A stretch of DNA of 64,000 nucleotides from Actinoplanes lutulentus (GCF_003259845.1 NZ_QLMJ01000003.1:248001-312000), one strand, 5' to 3'; positions 17,690-25,949 are shown, counted from the stretch's first letter. Numbers and translations: made by a program. Notes: a model not told the origin generated them from the letters alone.

Positions 17690-18381
17690 CCACGGTCCTG
17701 ATGCCGCTCGACCCCTCGGTCTCCCCCGCGCAGGCGGCCCGGGTGCTGAGCATCCGCGCCGACCTGCTGCCGCCGGAGATCCGGGACGGCCGGCGCGCCC
17801 GGCGTACCCGCGGGTTCGTCCTGGTCTCGCTGACGGTCGTGCTCGCCCTGCTCGGCGGCTGGTACTGGCTCGCCGTGCAGGACCTGGACGCCGCGCGTAC
17901 CGAGAACAACGACGCCTTCGCCCAGCTCACCGACGCGCAGCGGGCCCAGCAGAAGGACCCCGAGGTGCAGGGCCTCATCAAGGTCGAGAACGGCACCACC
18001 CTGCTCGCCAACGAACTCAAGGCCGCACTCGCGAACGACCTCTCCTGGGCGAACATGCTGGACCTGATCCGGGACCGGGCCGACGACGTGGACGTGACGG
18101 TCGGCGAGATCACCGGGTCGCTCGACAGCGCGAACAGCGACACCAGCGTCGCCGGTGAGGTCGGCAGCCTGACCGTGACCGGTTCCGCCAAGAACAAGAA
18201 GGTCGTCGCGGCGTACGTGGACGCGCTCAGCGACCTGGAGGACGTCTCGAACCCGTTCGTCAGCAGCATCGCCGGCAACAACGGCAAGGTCTCCTTCAGC
18301 ATCACCGTGACCATCACCGAGGACGCGCTCTGCGGCCGCCTCGTGGACTCCGACCACGTCTGCCCGAGCGGAGGAAAGTGA
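17686..18381 (+). CDS. pilN: Type IV pilus assembly protein PilN
   Basis: A 231-residue bitopic membrane protein. The N-terminal cytoplasmic part carries IRADLLPPEI near residue 25-34, equivalent to the INLLPPE motif by which PilN binds PilM. One membrane helix follows (GFVLVSLTVVLALLGGWYWLAV), then a coiled stretch and a PilN-like extracytoplasmic domain. Two cysteines close to the C terminus may pair. Four-base overlaps with pilM and pilO indicate translational coupling. Confidence 0.88.
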   Translation: MTTVLMPLDPSVSPAQAARVLSIRADLLPPEIRDGRRARRTRGFVLVSLTVVLALLGGWYWLAVQDLDAARTENNDAFAQLTDAQRAQQKDPEVQGLIKVENGTTLLANELKAALANDLSWANMLDLIRDRADDVDVTVGEITGSLDSANSDTSVAGEVGSLTVTGSAKNKKVVAAYVDALSDLEDVSNPFVSSIAGNNGKVSFSITVTITEDALCGRLVDSDHVCPSGGK

Positions 18382-18986
18382 TGACCGCGCGTCGCATCGA
18401 CAGCATCTGGCTCATCGGCGGGCTCTCGCTGATCGCCGTCCTGATCATCGCCAGCTGGTTCATCCTGATCAAGCCGAAGTACGCCGAAGCGGACGGCGAG
18501 CGTGAGCAGGCCGGCACCATCGCGGCCCAGGTGAGCACGCTGAAGAGCAAGTACTCGCAGCAGCAGAAGCGCGCCGAGAACCTCGACCAGTACATGACCG
18601 AGCTGGCCACGTACCAGGCCGCCCTGCCGCAGAGCAGCAACAACAACAGCATTCCGGCGTTCCTGCGCGAGCTGCAGGCCCTCGGCACCAAGCTCGACGT
18701 CGACGTCAGCGGTTACAGCGCCGCCGAGCCGGAGACCTCCGACGACGCCGGCACGGTCACCGAGCTGCCGATCACGCTCAACGCGTCCGGCAAGACGACG
18801 AACCTGAGCAAGTTCCTCAAGCAGTTGCAGAACACGCAGCCACGCGCGGTGCTGATCGAGAGCGCCTCCCTGACGATCGAGAGCAGCACCGCGGCATCGG
18901 TGACGCTGGCCCTGAACGCCTTCATCACCTCATCCGAGACGGTCGACCTGGACGAGCTGAAGAAGGACCTGGAGGAAGCCTCCTGA
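18378..18986 (+). CDS. pilO: Type IV pilus assembly protein PilO
   Basis: A 202-residue bitopic membrane protein with one N-terminal helix (IWLIGGLSLIAVLIIASWFIL), a coiled coil of about 60 residues and a PilO-type ferredoxin-like domain (LPITLNASGKTTNLSKFLKQLQN). PilO pairs with PilN to form the alignment complex. No pilP or pilQ follows, as expected in a Gram-positive cell without an outer membrane. Confidence 0.87.
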   Translation: MMTARRIDSIWLIGGLSLIAVLIIASWFILIKPKYAEADGEREQAGTIAAQVSTLKSKYSQQQKRAENLDQYMTELATYQAALPQSSNNNSIPAFLRELQALGTKLDVDVSGYSAAEPETSDDAGTVTELPITLNASGKTTNLSKFLKQLQNTQPRAVLIESASLTIESSTAASVTLALNAFITSSETVDLDELKKDLEEAS

Positions 18987-19020
18987 CCCGCGGCCGGATT
19001 GCCGTACCGCCCGGCGGGGC

Positions 19021-19335
19021 ATGGATCGACGTATGGCTGTGCTGAATCGCTTGATCACGGTGGACGGTGTCGTTTACCGCTGGCGCGTCCGCAAACGCCC
19101 ATCCCACCCGTCCCCGCTCTCCTTCGCCGTGGAGCGAGCCGACCGCCGAGGCGCCATCCTCCTGGCCACCGTCGGCGGCACCCCCGGCGACTGGATCGGC
19201 ACAGCCACCGTCCCAGCCCTGGTAGCCACGATGGTCCGGCAGGCCCAGGACCAGGGCTGGCACCCCGACCAACCAGGCCCAGCCTTCGCTTTACGCGTAC
19301 CGGAAATGAAGCCGGCGCAGAAGCGCGAAGGGTGA
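19021..19335 (+). CDS. Small unknown protein after the pil operon
   Basis: About 104 residues, starting at the ATG at 19021 or at 19033 (MAVLNRLITVDGVVYRWRVR). The body reads as a small beta-rich domain (VDGVVYRWRVRK, PLSFAVERAD, GAILLATVGG) followed by a helix (TVPALVATMVRQAQDQGW). No motif is recognised. It is 34 bp after pilO on the same strand and could be cotranscribed, but nothing in it suggests a pilus part. Confidence 0.6.
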   Translation: MDRRMAVLNRLITVDGVVYRWRVRKRPSHPSPLSFAVERADRRGAILLATVGGTPGDWIGTATVPALVATMVRQAQDQGWHPDQPGPAFALRVPEMKPAQKREG

Positions 19336-19388
19336 CCATCGCAACGCGGGGTTTCCGGGGGCTCGGCCCCCGGAGCAGAAATGACGAA

Positions 19389-19428
19389 GGGCGGCCGATG
19401 TTCGCGCACTCGCGAACACAGACCGCCC
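19389..19428 (-). terminator. Hairpin downstream of tRNA-Ala
   Basis: A two-step stem: GGGCGG at 19389-19394 with CCGCCC at 19423-19428, and inside it GTTCGCG at 19400-19406 with CGCGAAC at 19411-19417. It starts 12 bases past the tRNA 3' end in the tRNA direction, so it is the likely tRNA terminator. Confidence 0.6.
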
Positions 19429-19440
19429 AACCGCTCGGAG

Positions 19441-19513
19441 TGGAGCTGAGGGGACTCGAACCCCTGACCCCCACACTGCCAGTGTGGTGCGCTACCAGCT
19501 GCGCCACAGCCCC
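19441..19513 (-). tRNA. tRNA-Ala (anticodon GGC)
   Basis: On the minus strand a 73-nt cloverleaf folds: acceptor stem GGGGCUG/CAGCUCC with the G3:U70 pair that marks alanine tRNAs, D-arm GGCGCAGCTGGTAGCGC, anticodon stem CCACA/TGTGG around GGC, and T-arm with GGTTCGAGTCC. The discriminator base is A. The 3' CCA is not encoded. Confidence 0.96.
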
Positions 19514-19589
19514 TTGCGGTGTCCCCGGCGTTTCCCCCGGGCACGGTGGAAATACTACACAACCTTCGGGCGAGGCTTCAGCCACCCCC

Positions 19590-20147
19590 TCAGTTGAGGG
19601 CTGGGTCCGGTGGGAAATGGGCGACCGCTGCGAGGATGTCGCCCTGGCGTTTCAGGACCATGGCCCAGAGGTCGTCGGGGCGTTCGACGAAGGGGTCGCC
19701 GGGGAGCGCGTCGAAGACGAACCAGGAGCCGGCGGCGATCTCTTCTTCGAGCTGGCCGGCTGACCAGCCGGAATAGCCGGCGAAGACGCGGATGCCGGCG
19801 ACGTTCTCGCGCATCCGGTCCGGGTCGGCGGAGAGGTCGAGGGTGCCGAGGGATCCGCTGACCGTGTGGAAGCCGGTCACGCGCTTTTTCACCTCGGGAC
19901 GGGTACGCGCCAGGCAGATGGCCGACTCGGGCTGGACCGGGCCGCCCTCGAAGAGCACAGCGGGGTCACCGGCGAGCTCACCCCAATTGCCGAGCACCTC
20001 GGCGACCGGCACCTCGGTCGCCCGGTTGAGGACGACGCCGAGGGCGCCGCCGGTCTCGTGGGCGACCAGCAGCACGACCGTACGGTCGAAGTTCGGGTCT
20101 TTCAGGGTGGGCGTGGCAACAAGCAACTGACCGGTCATCGACTCCAC
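19590..20147 (-). CDS. YqgE/AlgH family protein
   Basis: A 185-residue protein from the GTG at 20147 (VESMTGQLLVATP), with GGGAGG seven bases upstream; an ATG at 20213 lacks a ribosome site. Family motifs are TGQLLVATPTLKDPNFDRTVVLL, GALGVVLNR, LFEGGPVQPE and RVFAGYSGWSAGQLEEEI. The family is widespread and its biochemical role is unsettled; AlgH has been treated as a regulator in Pseudomonas. It is cytoplasmic with no signal peptide, and is transcribed towards tRNA-Ala. Confidence 0.9.
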   Translation of the reverse strand: MESMTGQLLVATPTLKDPNFDRTVVLLVAHETGGALGVVLNRATEVPVAEVLGNWGELAGDPAVLFEGGPVQPESAICLARTRPEVKKRVTGFHTVSGSLGTLDLSADPDRMRENVAGIRVFAGYSGWSAGQLEEEIAAGSWFVFDALPGDPFVERPDDLWAMVLKRQGDILAAVAHFPPDPALN

Positions 20148-20247
20148 AGACCGGCCTCCCACCCGCTGCCCTTCACCGAACACGTGATCCCGCCGTCCGC
20201 TCGACGTAGCCATGACTCGCACATTAGCTTGCGTTTCCGGCCACGGA

Positions 20248-20253
20248 TAAGGT
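20248..20253 (+). promoter_or_regulatory. -10 box (TAAGGT) of mtnP, leaderless
   Basis: TAAGGT lies six bases before the mtnP ATG and no ribosome site is present, so transcription probably starts at the A of ATG. Confidence 0.55.
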
Positions 20254-20259
20254 CTGGAC

Positions 20260-21066
20260 ATGAACCCGCCACCTACGGCAGCAGAGATCGGTGTCATCGG
20301 CGGATCGGGGCTGTACGCGCTCCTCGACAACGCCACGGAGTTCGAGGTGACAACGCCGTACGGCGCGCCCTCCGACAAGGTCACGATCGCCGAGGTGGGC
20401 GGGCGCCGGGTGGCGTTCCTGCCGCGGCACGGGCGTGACCACCGGTTTCCGCCGCACAAGATTCCGTACCGTGCCAACCTGTGGGCGCTGCGCTCGCTCG
20501 GCGTACGCCAGATCGTCGCCCCGTGCGCGGTCGGCGGGCTTCGCCCGGAGCTCGGCCCGGGCACGTTCGTGGTGCCGGACCAGCTGATCGACCGGACCAG
20601 CGGCCGCGAGCAGACCTTCTACGACCAGGGCGCGGTGCACGTTTCCTTCGCCGACCCGTACTGCCCGGCCGGCCGCGCCGCGGTGCTGGATTCCGCCGCG
20701 CGGGTGAACGCCGTCGACGGCGGCACCATGGTGGTCGTGGAAGGACCGCGCTTCTCCACCCGCGCCGAGTCCCGCTGGTTCACCGCGATCGGCGGCACGA
20801 TCGTGAACATGACCGGTCACCCGGAAGCGGTCCTGGCCCGCGAGCTGGAGCTCTGCTACACGGCGATCGCTCTGGTGACCGATCTGGACGCGGGCGTCGA
20901 GGGCGGCGAGGCCGTCACCCACGAGGAGGTCTTCCGGGTCTTCGGCGAGAACACGGCCCGGCTGCGTGAGGTGCTGCTGGACGCGGTGGTCAAGCTACCT
21001 GCCGAGCGTTCCTGCCCCTGCAAGGATGCCCTGGCGGGCATCAAACTGCCGATTCAACTGCCTTGA
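20260..21066 (+). CDS. mtnP: S-methyl-5'-thioadenosine phosphorylase
   Basis: A 268-residue protein of the PNP/MTAP family. Phosphate-binding GVIGGSGLY is at the N terminus; PRHGRDHRFPPHKIPYRAN, VVVEGPRFSTRAES and NMTGHPEAVLARELELCYT follow. The NMT-x-x-PE phrase and the GPRFST loop fit MTAP rather than bacterial trimeric PNP. It splits methylthioadenosine into adenine and methylthioribose-1-phosphate. Further along, ahcY handles the other by-product of SAM use. The ATG follows a TAAGGT box by six bases with no Shine-Dalgarno sequence. Confidence 0.9.
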   Translation: MNPPPTAAEIGVIGGSGLYALLDNATEFEVTTPYGAPSDKVTIAEVGGRRVAFLPRHGRDHRFPPHKIPYRANLWALRSLGVRQIVAPCAVGGLRPELGPGTFVVPDQLIDRTSGREQTFYDQGAVHVSFADPYCPAGRAAVLDSAARVNAVDGGTMVVVEGPRFSTRAESRWFTAIGGTIVNMTGHPEAVLARELELCYTAIALVTDLDAGVEGGEAVTHEEVFRVFGENTARLREVLLDAVVKLPAERSCPCKDALAGIKLPIQLP

Positions 21067-21100
21067 GGGTACGGGAGTGAGCGCCCGCTGAGGACGCGTC

Positions 21101-21721
21101 TCATCCCCGTCCCGGATCCGCCGGGTCCAGTCCGGCGATCGCGGCCAGACTCGCCGCCGGTAGGTCCAGCGCCCGGGCCACCTCTTCGACCATCGCCCGT
21201 TCGGGGGCCAGATATCCGGCCCGAAGCCCTCGGATCGTCGAGATGGCCCGGCCGGTCAGCATGGCCATGTCTTGGTAGGACAGGCCGCGCATCTCCACCA
21301 GCATCTGGAACACGGCGCCGAAGGGGTGCGGCTCCGGTTCGCCCGCCGGCGCGAATCCGGGCCCGATGACCCGATCCCCGATCTTGATCTGCCAACGGAG
21401 GAGCCGGTTCTCCAGCAGCCTCACCCGGGCCGAGAACTCCTGCACCTCGCCGGCGTCCGCGGTCACGGAACCGGGCACGGTCACCTCGACGACCTGCACG
21501 GCGCCGGGCCGCAGACCCCGGGATGGCGAGCTGGGAAGCACCGCTCCCACCTCGGCGACCCGCCAGGCCCGATTCCACCACGGCAACTCGCCCAGCAGGT
21601 CGTCGAGAAACGTCGCCAGCACCGCCCGATCAGCGGGCGACGGCCGATCCGAAGAGACACCTCGCCGATCGGTCAGCGCCTCGACCACGGCGGCGTCCAG
21701 TCGATGACCCTCATTCATCAT
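21101..21721 (-). CDS. XRE-like helix-turn-helix regulator
   Basis: A 206-residue protein from the first of two ATGs at 21721; TACCAT six bases before it suggests a leaderless start. The C-terminal 65 residues are a helix-turn-helix domain (FGAVFQMLVEMRGLSYQDMAMLTGRAISTIRGLRAGYLAPERAMVEEVARALD region) of the lambda-repressor type. The N-terminal part is a separate domain of about 130 residues with PWWNRAWRVAEVGAVLP and EFSARVRLLENRLLRWQIKIGDRV. The ligand and targets are unknown. It lies downstream of ssrA and shares its terminator region. Confidence 0.75.
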   Translation of the reverse strand: MMNEGHRLDAAVVEALTDRRGVSSDRPSPADRAVLATFLDDLLGELPWWNRAWRVAEVGAVLPSSPSRGLRPGAVQVVEVTVPGSVTADAGEVQEFSARVRLLENRLLRWQIKIGDRVIGPGFAPAGEPEPHPFGAVFQMLVEMRGLSYQDMAMLTGRAISTIRGLRAGYLAPERAMVEEVARALDLPAASLAAIAGLDPADPGRG

Positions 21722-21727
21722 CGTCAA

Positions 21728-21733
21728 ATGGTA
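21728..21733 (-). promoter_or_regulatory. -10 box (TACCAT) of the XRE regulator gene
   Basis: TACCAT on the minus strand ends six bases before the ATG at 21721. No ribosome site is present, so the mRNA is probably leaderless. Confidence 0.5.
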
Positions 21734-21800
21734 AGGCGCTCGCGGCGGCCGTCGAGAAAGCGCGACCGCCACCTCAGCCTTGGCCGGCGTGGTGAGAAAC

Positions 21801-21833
21801 GAAAGCGGCGGCACCATCGGTGCCGCCGCTTTC
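21801..21833 (-). terminator. Terminator of ssrA
   Basis: A perfect 15-bp stem, 21801-21815 with 21819-21833, around a three-base loop. It lies about 45 bases past the tmRNA 3' end and carries GAAA/TTTC at its base. It probably ends the tmRNA transcript. Confidence 0.8.
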
Positions 21834-21876
21834 CGGTGAACTCTCGCCCGCTCGCGGGCTCAAGTAACCCTCCAAC

Positions 21877-22254
21877 TGGTGGAGGTGCCGGGAATCGAAC
21901 CCGGGTCCTTCGTTGCTTTGTCAGGGCTTCTCCGAGCGCAGCTCACTATGTCTCTACTCGGCCCTGCCAATCACGTGAGCGAGTTGGCATGACAGGCCCA
22001 GCCGTGTTTAATCTCGCCGCCCGGTCCTCACGACTAGAACCGTTTGGCCAGCCTTCTAGCTTATGCCGACAAACCGGGTCGAAGGCGACCCCGGGTCGAC
22101 AGACTCGCTACTTACCTCAGGCGGCAAGGGCGAAGTCAGCGCGGGAGTTATCCTTGGCGCTTATAAGTTTCCAACGACCGATTCTCGAGACGACGTTGGC
22201 TTCCTCGGCTCGCTTCCCCTGTCTCCACGTACGAAGTCGAAACCAGTCACCCCC
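21877..22254 (-). ncRNA. ssrA: tmRNA (transfer-messenger RNA)
   Basis: About 378 nt on the minus strand. The 5' end GGGGGUGACUGGUUUCGAC and the 3' end CACCUCCACCA form the alanine-type acceptor stem with a G3:U70 wobble. The T-arm (CCGGG TTCGATT CCCGG) is at 21887-21905. The CCA is encoded at 21877-21879. The reading segment gives the tag AKDNSRADFALAA followed by TGA (22130-22170 region). It rescues ribosomes stalled on broken mRNA, with SmpB encoded 0.9 kb upstream. Only 28 bp separate its 5' end from the CBM2 gene stop. Confidence 0.97.
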
Positions 22255-22278
22255 TGGCATGTGTTCCACAACCCGGCA

Positions 22279-22284
22279 ATCTTA
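22279..22284 (-). promoter_or_regulatory. Possible -10 box of ssrA
   Basis: TAAGAT on the minus strand overlaps the TAA stop of the CBM2 gene. It would start a precursor with about 18 extra 5' bases, to be trimmed by RNase P. No good -35 box is visible. Confidence 0.35.
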
Positions 22285-23037
22285 GCTCACCCGACAGGTT
22301 CCGCCACCGACGGAGCAGCTTGGTGATCTGACGTTGCGGTCGCCGTCCTTGCCGCCCTGGAATCCGGCGGTGATCGCGGCGCCCGCGTTGAGGGTGCCGC
22401 TCAGGGTGACCTGCTCGCCGCCGCCGCTGGCCCGGGTGTTCCAGACGCCGTAGACCTTCACGTCGGAGCCGGACGGATAATTGATCGTCACGGAGTAATC
22501 GCGGCTGGCGGAGGCCTCGTTCTCGATCCGCACCGAAGCGATGAAGCCGCCCCGCCAGGTGGCGGTGGTGGAGTACGTGACGGCGAGATCGTTGACCGGC
22601 GCCGGCGTGGTCTTGGTCGGCTTCGGAGCGGCCGGGACTGTCGTCTTCTCCGGCGTCGGCGCAGCCGTGGTGGGCGCCGGCGCACCGGGCACGGAGGCGG
22701 CGGGCGAAGCCGCCGGAGACGACGGCGAGACTGACGCGCCCGCCGACCGGCTGGACGAGGCCGACGGTGAGGCTGAGGCAGAAGCCGACGAGGCCGACGG
22801 CGAGGCGCCGGCCGCAGCCGTCGCGGTCGTCAGCGGCTCGTCCAGCGGAATGTGGTTCTCCACCGCCTGAAGGTCACCGGCGGACGGGTGAACGAGTAAC
22901 GGGTCACCCGCGGCGGAGGCGGAACCACCGCCGCCGGACCGGACCACGATCAAGCCGACCAGAGCGACCAGTACGGCAGCGGCCAACCCGAGGATGAGTC
23001 GTGCCGGGGTGAACCGGCGTTCGGCATGCTTGGACAA
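22282..23037 (-). CDS. Membrane-anchored CBM2-like carbohydrate-binding protein
   Basis: About 251 residues from a TTG at 23037 with GGAG about ten bases upstream. It has a short cytoplasmic tail, one membrane helix (LILGLAAAVLVALVGLIVV), a Ser/Ala/Pro/Thr-rich linker of about 90 residues, then a C-terminal domain of about 95 residues with the carbohydrate-binding module family 2 pattern: WRGGFIASVRIEN, SGSDVKVYGVWN, LNAGAAITAGFQG, PSCSVGGGTC. One tryptophan of the usual binding face is replaced (SRDYSV). It probably displays a sugar-binding domain outside the membrane. No catalytic domain is present. Confidence 0.78.
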   Translation of the reverse strand: MSKHAERRFTPARLILGLAAAVLVALVGLIVVRSGGGGSASAAGDPLLVHPSAGDLQAVENHIPLDEPLTTATAAAGASPSASSASASASPSASSSRSAGASVSPSSPAASPAASVPGAPAPTTAAPTPEKTTVPAAPKPTKTTPAPVNDLAVTYSTTATWRGGFIASVRIENEASASRDYSVTINYPSGSDVKVYGVWNTRASGGGEQVTLSGTLNAGAAITAGFQGGKDGDRNVRSPSCSVGGGTCRVS

Positions 23038-23119
23038 CGACCGGGTCTCCTCGCGCGACAGAGCCAGCGGACGACAGGAAGCGATAGATCAACAGAACCA
23101 GGCTGGGCAGGATACCCCG

Positions 23120-23596
23120 TCAGTCCATGCCTTTGGCACGGCGGCCCATCGCGCGGTTGATCTCCCGCTGGGCGTCCCGGGCGGCCAGGTCGTTCCGCTT
23201 GTCGTAGCTCTTCTTGCCCTTCGCGACGCCGATCTCGACCTTGGCGTAGCCGTTCTGGAAATAGAGCGAGAGCGGCACCAGCGTGACACCGTCGTCGCGC
23301 AGCTTGCTGAGCACCTTGTGGATCTCTTCGCGGTTCAGCAGCAGCTTGCGGACCCGGCGCGGCTCGTGGTTGGTCCAGGTGCCCTGCGTGTACTCCGGGA
23401 TGTGCAGCCCGTGCAGGAAGATCTCGCCGCGGTTCTCGTGGCCGAACGCGTCGACCAGCGAGGCACGCCCGAGACGCAGCGATTTCACCTCGGTGCCGGT
23501 CAGCACCATCCCGGCCTCGTACGTCTCGAGGATGGAGTAGTCGTGGTACGCCTTGCGGTTGGAGGCAACCGGCTTACGCCCTTGTTCGCGCGGCAC
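23120..23596 (-). CDS. smpB: SsrA-binding protein SmpB
   Basis: A 158-residue protein from the GTG at 23596 with GGGAGG upstream. SmpB signatures are [47 protein letters not shown] and the basic tail KGKKSYDKR, which enters the mRNA channel. It carries tmRNA to stalled ribosomes. Its position between ftsEX/M23 and ssrA follows the usual actinobacterial order. Confidence 0.97.
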   Translation of the reverse strand: MPREQGRKPVASNRKAYHDYSILETYEAGMVLTGTEVKSLRLGRASLVDAFGHENRGEIFLHGLHIPEYTQGTWTNHEPRRVRKLLLNREEIHKVLSKLRDDGVTLVPLSLYFQNGYAKVEIGVAKGKKSYDKRNDLAARDAQREINRAMGRRAKGMD

Positions 23597-23660
23597 GTCG
23601 GCCCTCCCTATTGACGATGGTGGAACCGATCAATCCTACCCGGGCCCGCCCGGCAAAGCC

Positions 23661-24884
23661 TCAGCAGAGGCAGCCGGGCAGATAGTGCAGCGGATTGCGC
23701 GGGACCCCGCCGAAACGGGTCTCGAAGTGCAGGTGTGCGCCGGTGGACGCCCCGGTGCTGCCGACCCGGCCGATCACCTGGCCGCGGCGCACGTAGGACC
23801 CGCGATGGACGTACATCCGGGACTGATGGCCGTAACAGGTGGTGAACCCATATCCACCGAGCTGCCCGTGGTTGATGCACGTGTAGTTGCCGTACCCACC
23901 GGCCCAGCCGGCCTGGATGACCCGTCCGGTGGCCGCGGCCCGGATCGCGGTGCCCGATCCGGCCGCGAAGTCGGTACCCGCGTGCAGCTGCCACACCCGG
24001 TAGTAGGGGTCGTACCGATTCCCGAAGTCGCTGCTCTTCCAGCCCTGCACCGGCATGGTGAGCCGGCCGCCGCCGTAACCCTTCACCCCACCGGTCCGGC
24101 TGTCGTAACCGCGCAGCGCTGCTTGGACCTTGCGCTCGGTCGCGAGCGCGGCACGGTAGTTCGCGAGCACGGTGACCCGTTGCGCCTGTGCGGCGCGCAG
24201 CGCGGTCTGCCGGGCGAGGACCAGGTGGTACATCGCCTGCCGGGCCTCGACCGCGGCCGTCTGCGCCGCTTGCGCGGCACGCAGCTTGGTGAGGGCGACG
24301 CGCTCGAATTCCTCCGCGGCGCGCTTCGCGGCGCCGGCTCGGTCATGCGCGGCGCGGGCGTCCCTGCGAGCACCCACGAGGGTACGCACTTCGGCCTGCT
24401 CGTGGTCCATGAGCTGCTCGACGAAGCCCATCCGGTCCAGCATGTCCTGTGGTCCGGAGGCGGTGACGAGCACGTTGACCCGGGAGAAGGTGCTGCCCAT
24501 GTAACTGGTCGCGGCGATCCGGTCGACCCGGGAGCGGGCCTCGCTGACCCGGTCCGCCGCGTTGGTGTAGTAGTCGGCGACCTCGCGGTACTCGGCGCGG
24601 GCCCGGTTGGCCTGCCGCCGGGCGGTGTTGGCCTCGACCTTCGTGGCGACGACGACGCCCCGGGTGGTGGCGACAGCGCGCTGTGCGGCGGGCATCGACG
24701 CGGTGGCGGCGGCGAGGCGGCGGGCTGCGGCGCGGGCGGTGACGCTCGCACTCTCCAGCAGCGCCTCGGCCTTGCGGACCGCCCTGGCGGCGTCGTCACC
24801 CCGATCAGCGGCGGCCGGCTCCTCGAAGAAAGCCAGCAGACACAGACAAATGGTGAGCAGAGCAGCAGAACGGCGATACCTCAC
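23661..24884 (-). CDS. Secreted coiled-coil M23 peptidase (EnvC/RipC-like)
   Basis: A 407-residue protein from the GTG at 24884. It has a signal peptide of about 25 residues ending AAA, then about 220 residues of alanine/arginine-rich coiled coil, then an M23 LytM domain with its zinc ligands intact: LHAGTDF (HxxxD), CYGH and HLHFE. Cysteines in YTCINH, TTCYGH and the final CLC suggest disulfides. It cuts peptidoglycan cross-bridges. A coiled-coil LytM protein next to ftsEX fits a septal hydrolase switched on by FtsX, as EnvC (activator) and RipC are; that link is inference. TACGGT eight bases before the GTG points to leaderless transcription. Confidence 0.88.
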   Translation of the reverse strand: MRYRRSAALLTICLCLLAFFEEPAAADRGDDAARAVRKAEALLESASVTARAAARRLAAATASMPAAQRAVATTRGVVVATKVEANTARRQANRARAEYREVADYYTNAADRVSEARSRVDRIAATSYMGSTFSRVNVLVTASGPQDMLDRMGFVEQLMDHEQAEVRTLVGARRDARAAHDRAGAAKRAAEEFERVALTKLRAAQAAQTAAVEARQAMYHLVLARQTALRAAQAQRVTVLANYRAALATERKVQAALRGYDSRTGGVKGYGGGRLTMPVQGWKSSDFGNRYDPYYRVWQLHAGTDFAAGSGTAIRAAATGRVIQAGWAGGYGNYTCINHGQLGGYGFTTCYGHQSRMYVHRGSYVRRGQVIGRVGSTGASTGAHLHFETRFGGVPRNPLHYLPGCLC

Positions 24885-24892
24885 GGGGAGTC

Positions 24893-24898
24893 ACCGTA
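24893..24898 (-). promoter_or_regulatory. -10 box (TACGGT) of the M23 peptidase gene
   Basis: TACGGT lies eight bases before the GTG at 24884 and no Shine-Dalgarno sequence is present. A separate promoter agrees with the hairpin that closes the ftsEX operon upstream. Confidence 0.5.
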
Positions 24899-24932
24899 CC
24901 CCCACCAATCGCCCGCAATGCCGTAAATCGCC

Positions 24933-24968
24933 CGACGGCCGCGACCCCGTCAGGGATCGCGGCCGTCG
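24933..24968 (-). terminator. Terminator after ftsX
   Basis: A 12-bp stem (24933-24944 with 24957-24968), extended by CCC/GGG with one bulged A. It starts 40 bases after the ftsX stop. No T-tract is seen. Confidence 0.65.
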
Positions 24969-25007
24969 AATTCAGCTCGTTTTCGTGCTTTTACGTGCGG
25001 GAACTAC

Positions 25008-25883
25008 TTAGACCTTGAGGTAGAACCGCAGGGTGACCCATGCGGTGACAGCGCTGACCAGCGAGCCGACTCCGGCGAGCAGCGGCAGCATGAGCCACAC
25101 GTTGCCGTTCGGGATGGGCGTCAGGATCGTGGTCAAGGCCTGCAGCTTGTTGTCGAGCAGCACGACCTTGCCGATGAACAGGGCGACGAACCCCAGCACC
25201 GAGCCGATCAACCCGGCGACCACCGCCTCGAGGACGAATGGTGCCTGGATGAACCAGTTCGATGCGCCCACCAGCTTCATCACCGCGACTTCTCGGCGCT
25301 TGCTGTAAGCGGCCACCTGGATGGTGTTGCCAACCAGCAGCAACGCGGCGAATGCCATCACCGCCGCCACGACCAGTGACATCACCTGGATCGAGTTGAA
25401 GATCTTGAAGACCTTGTCGAGCAGGGTTCTCTGGTCGATGATCTGCCGGATCCCGGGCAGACCCTCGATCTCCTTGGCGAAGTCCGCGTACTGCTCGGGG
25501 TCGCTCAGCTTCACCCGGTACGACTCGGGGAGGCTGCTCGCGCTGATCGAGTTGACGAAGTCAGGAGAGTCCTCCCAGAGCACCTTGAAGCGCTCGAAGG
25601 CCTGCTCCTTGTTCTCGTACGTCTTCTCCTTGACCAGCGGGTTGCTGTCGATCGCCTGATCGATCGCCGCCCGTTGTGCATCGTCGACGTCGTCGTTCAG
25701 GAAGATCGAGACCTCGATCTCGCCGTAGTAGAAGGTCTTCATCCTGTCGACCTGCATGTACATGAGCACGCTCGCGCCCAGCATGGTCAACGAGACCGAC
25801 ATGGTGATGATCATGGCGACCGTCATCGTGACGTTTCGCCACAGGCCCACCAAGACCTCGTTGAGGACGTACTTCACGCGCAT
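25008..25883 (-). CDS. ftsX: Cell-division membrane protein FtsX
   Basis: A 291-residue protein from an ATG with GGAGGAT upstream. It has a short cytoplasmic start (MRVKYVLNEVLVGLWRNV), membrane helix 1, an extracellular domain of about 120 residues (IEVSIFLNDDVDDAQR to RTLLDKVFKIF), then three helices with YSKRREVAVMKLVGASNWFI between them. FtsX transmits ATP use by FtsE to wall hydrolases at the septum. It follows ftsE by 66 bp, with the M23 gene next. Confidence 0.96.
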   Translation of the reverse strand: MRVKYVLNEVLVGLWRNVTMTVAMIITMSVSLTMLGASVLMYMQVDRMKTFYYGEIEVSIFLNDDVDDAQRAAIDQAIDSNPLVKEKTYENKEQAFERFKVLWEDSPDFVNSISASSLPESYRVKLSDPEQYADFAKEIEGLPGIRQIIDQRTLLDKVFKIFNSIQVMSLVVAAVMAFAALLLVGNTIQVAAYSKRREVAVMKLVGASNWFIQAPFVLEAVVAGLIGSVLGFVALFIGKVVLLDNKLQALTTILTPIPNGNVWLMLPLLAGVGSLVSAVTAWVTLRFYLKV

Positions 25884-25949
25884 CGGGGGGATCCTCCAAG
25901 GACTCCGCGTTTTGCTGTGTCAGCTGCCGGCACGAGCACGGAGCCGGGC

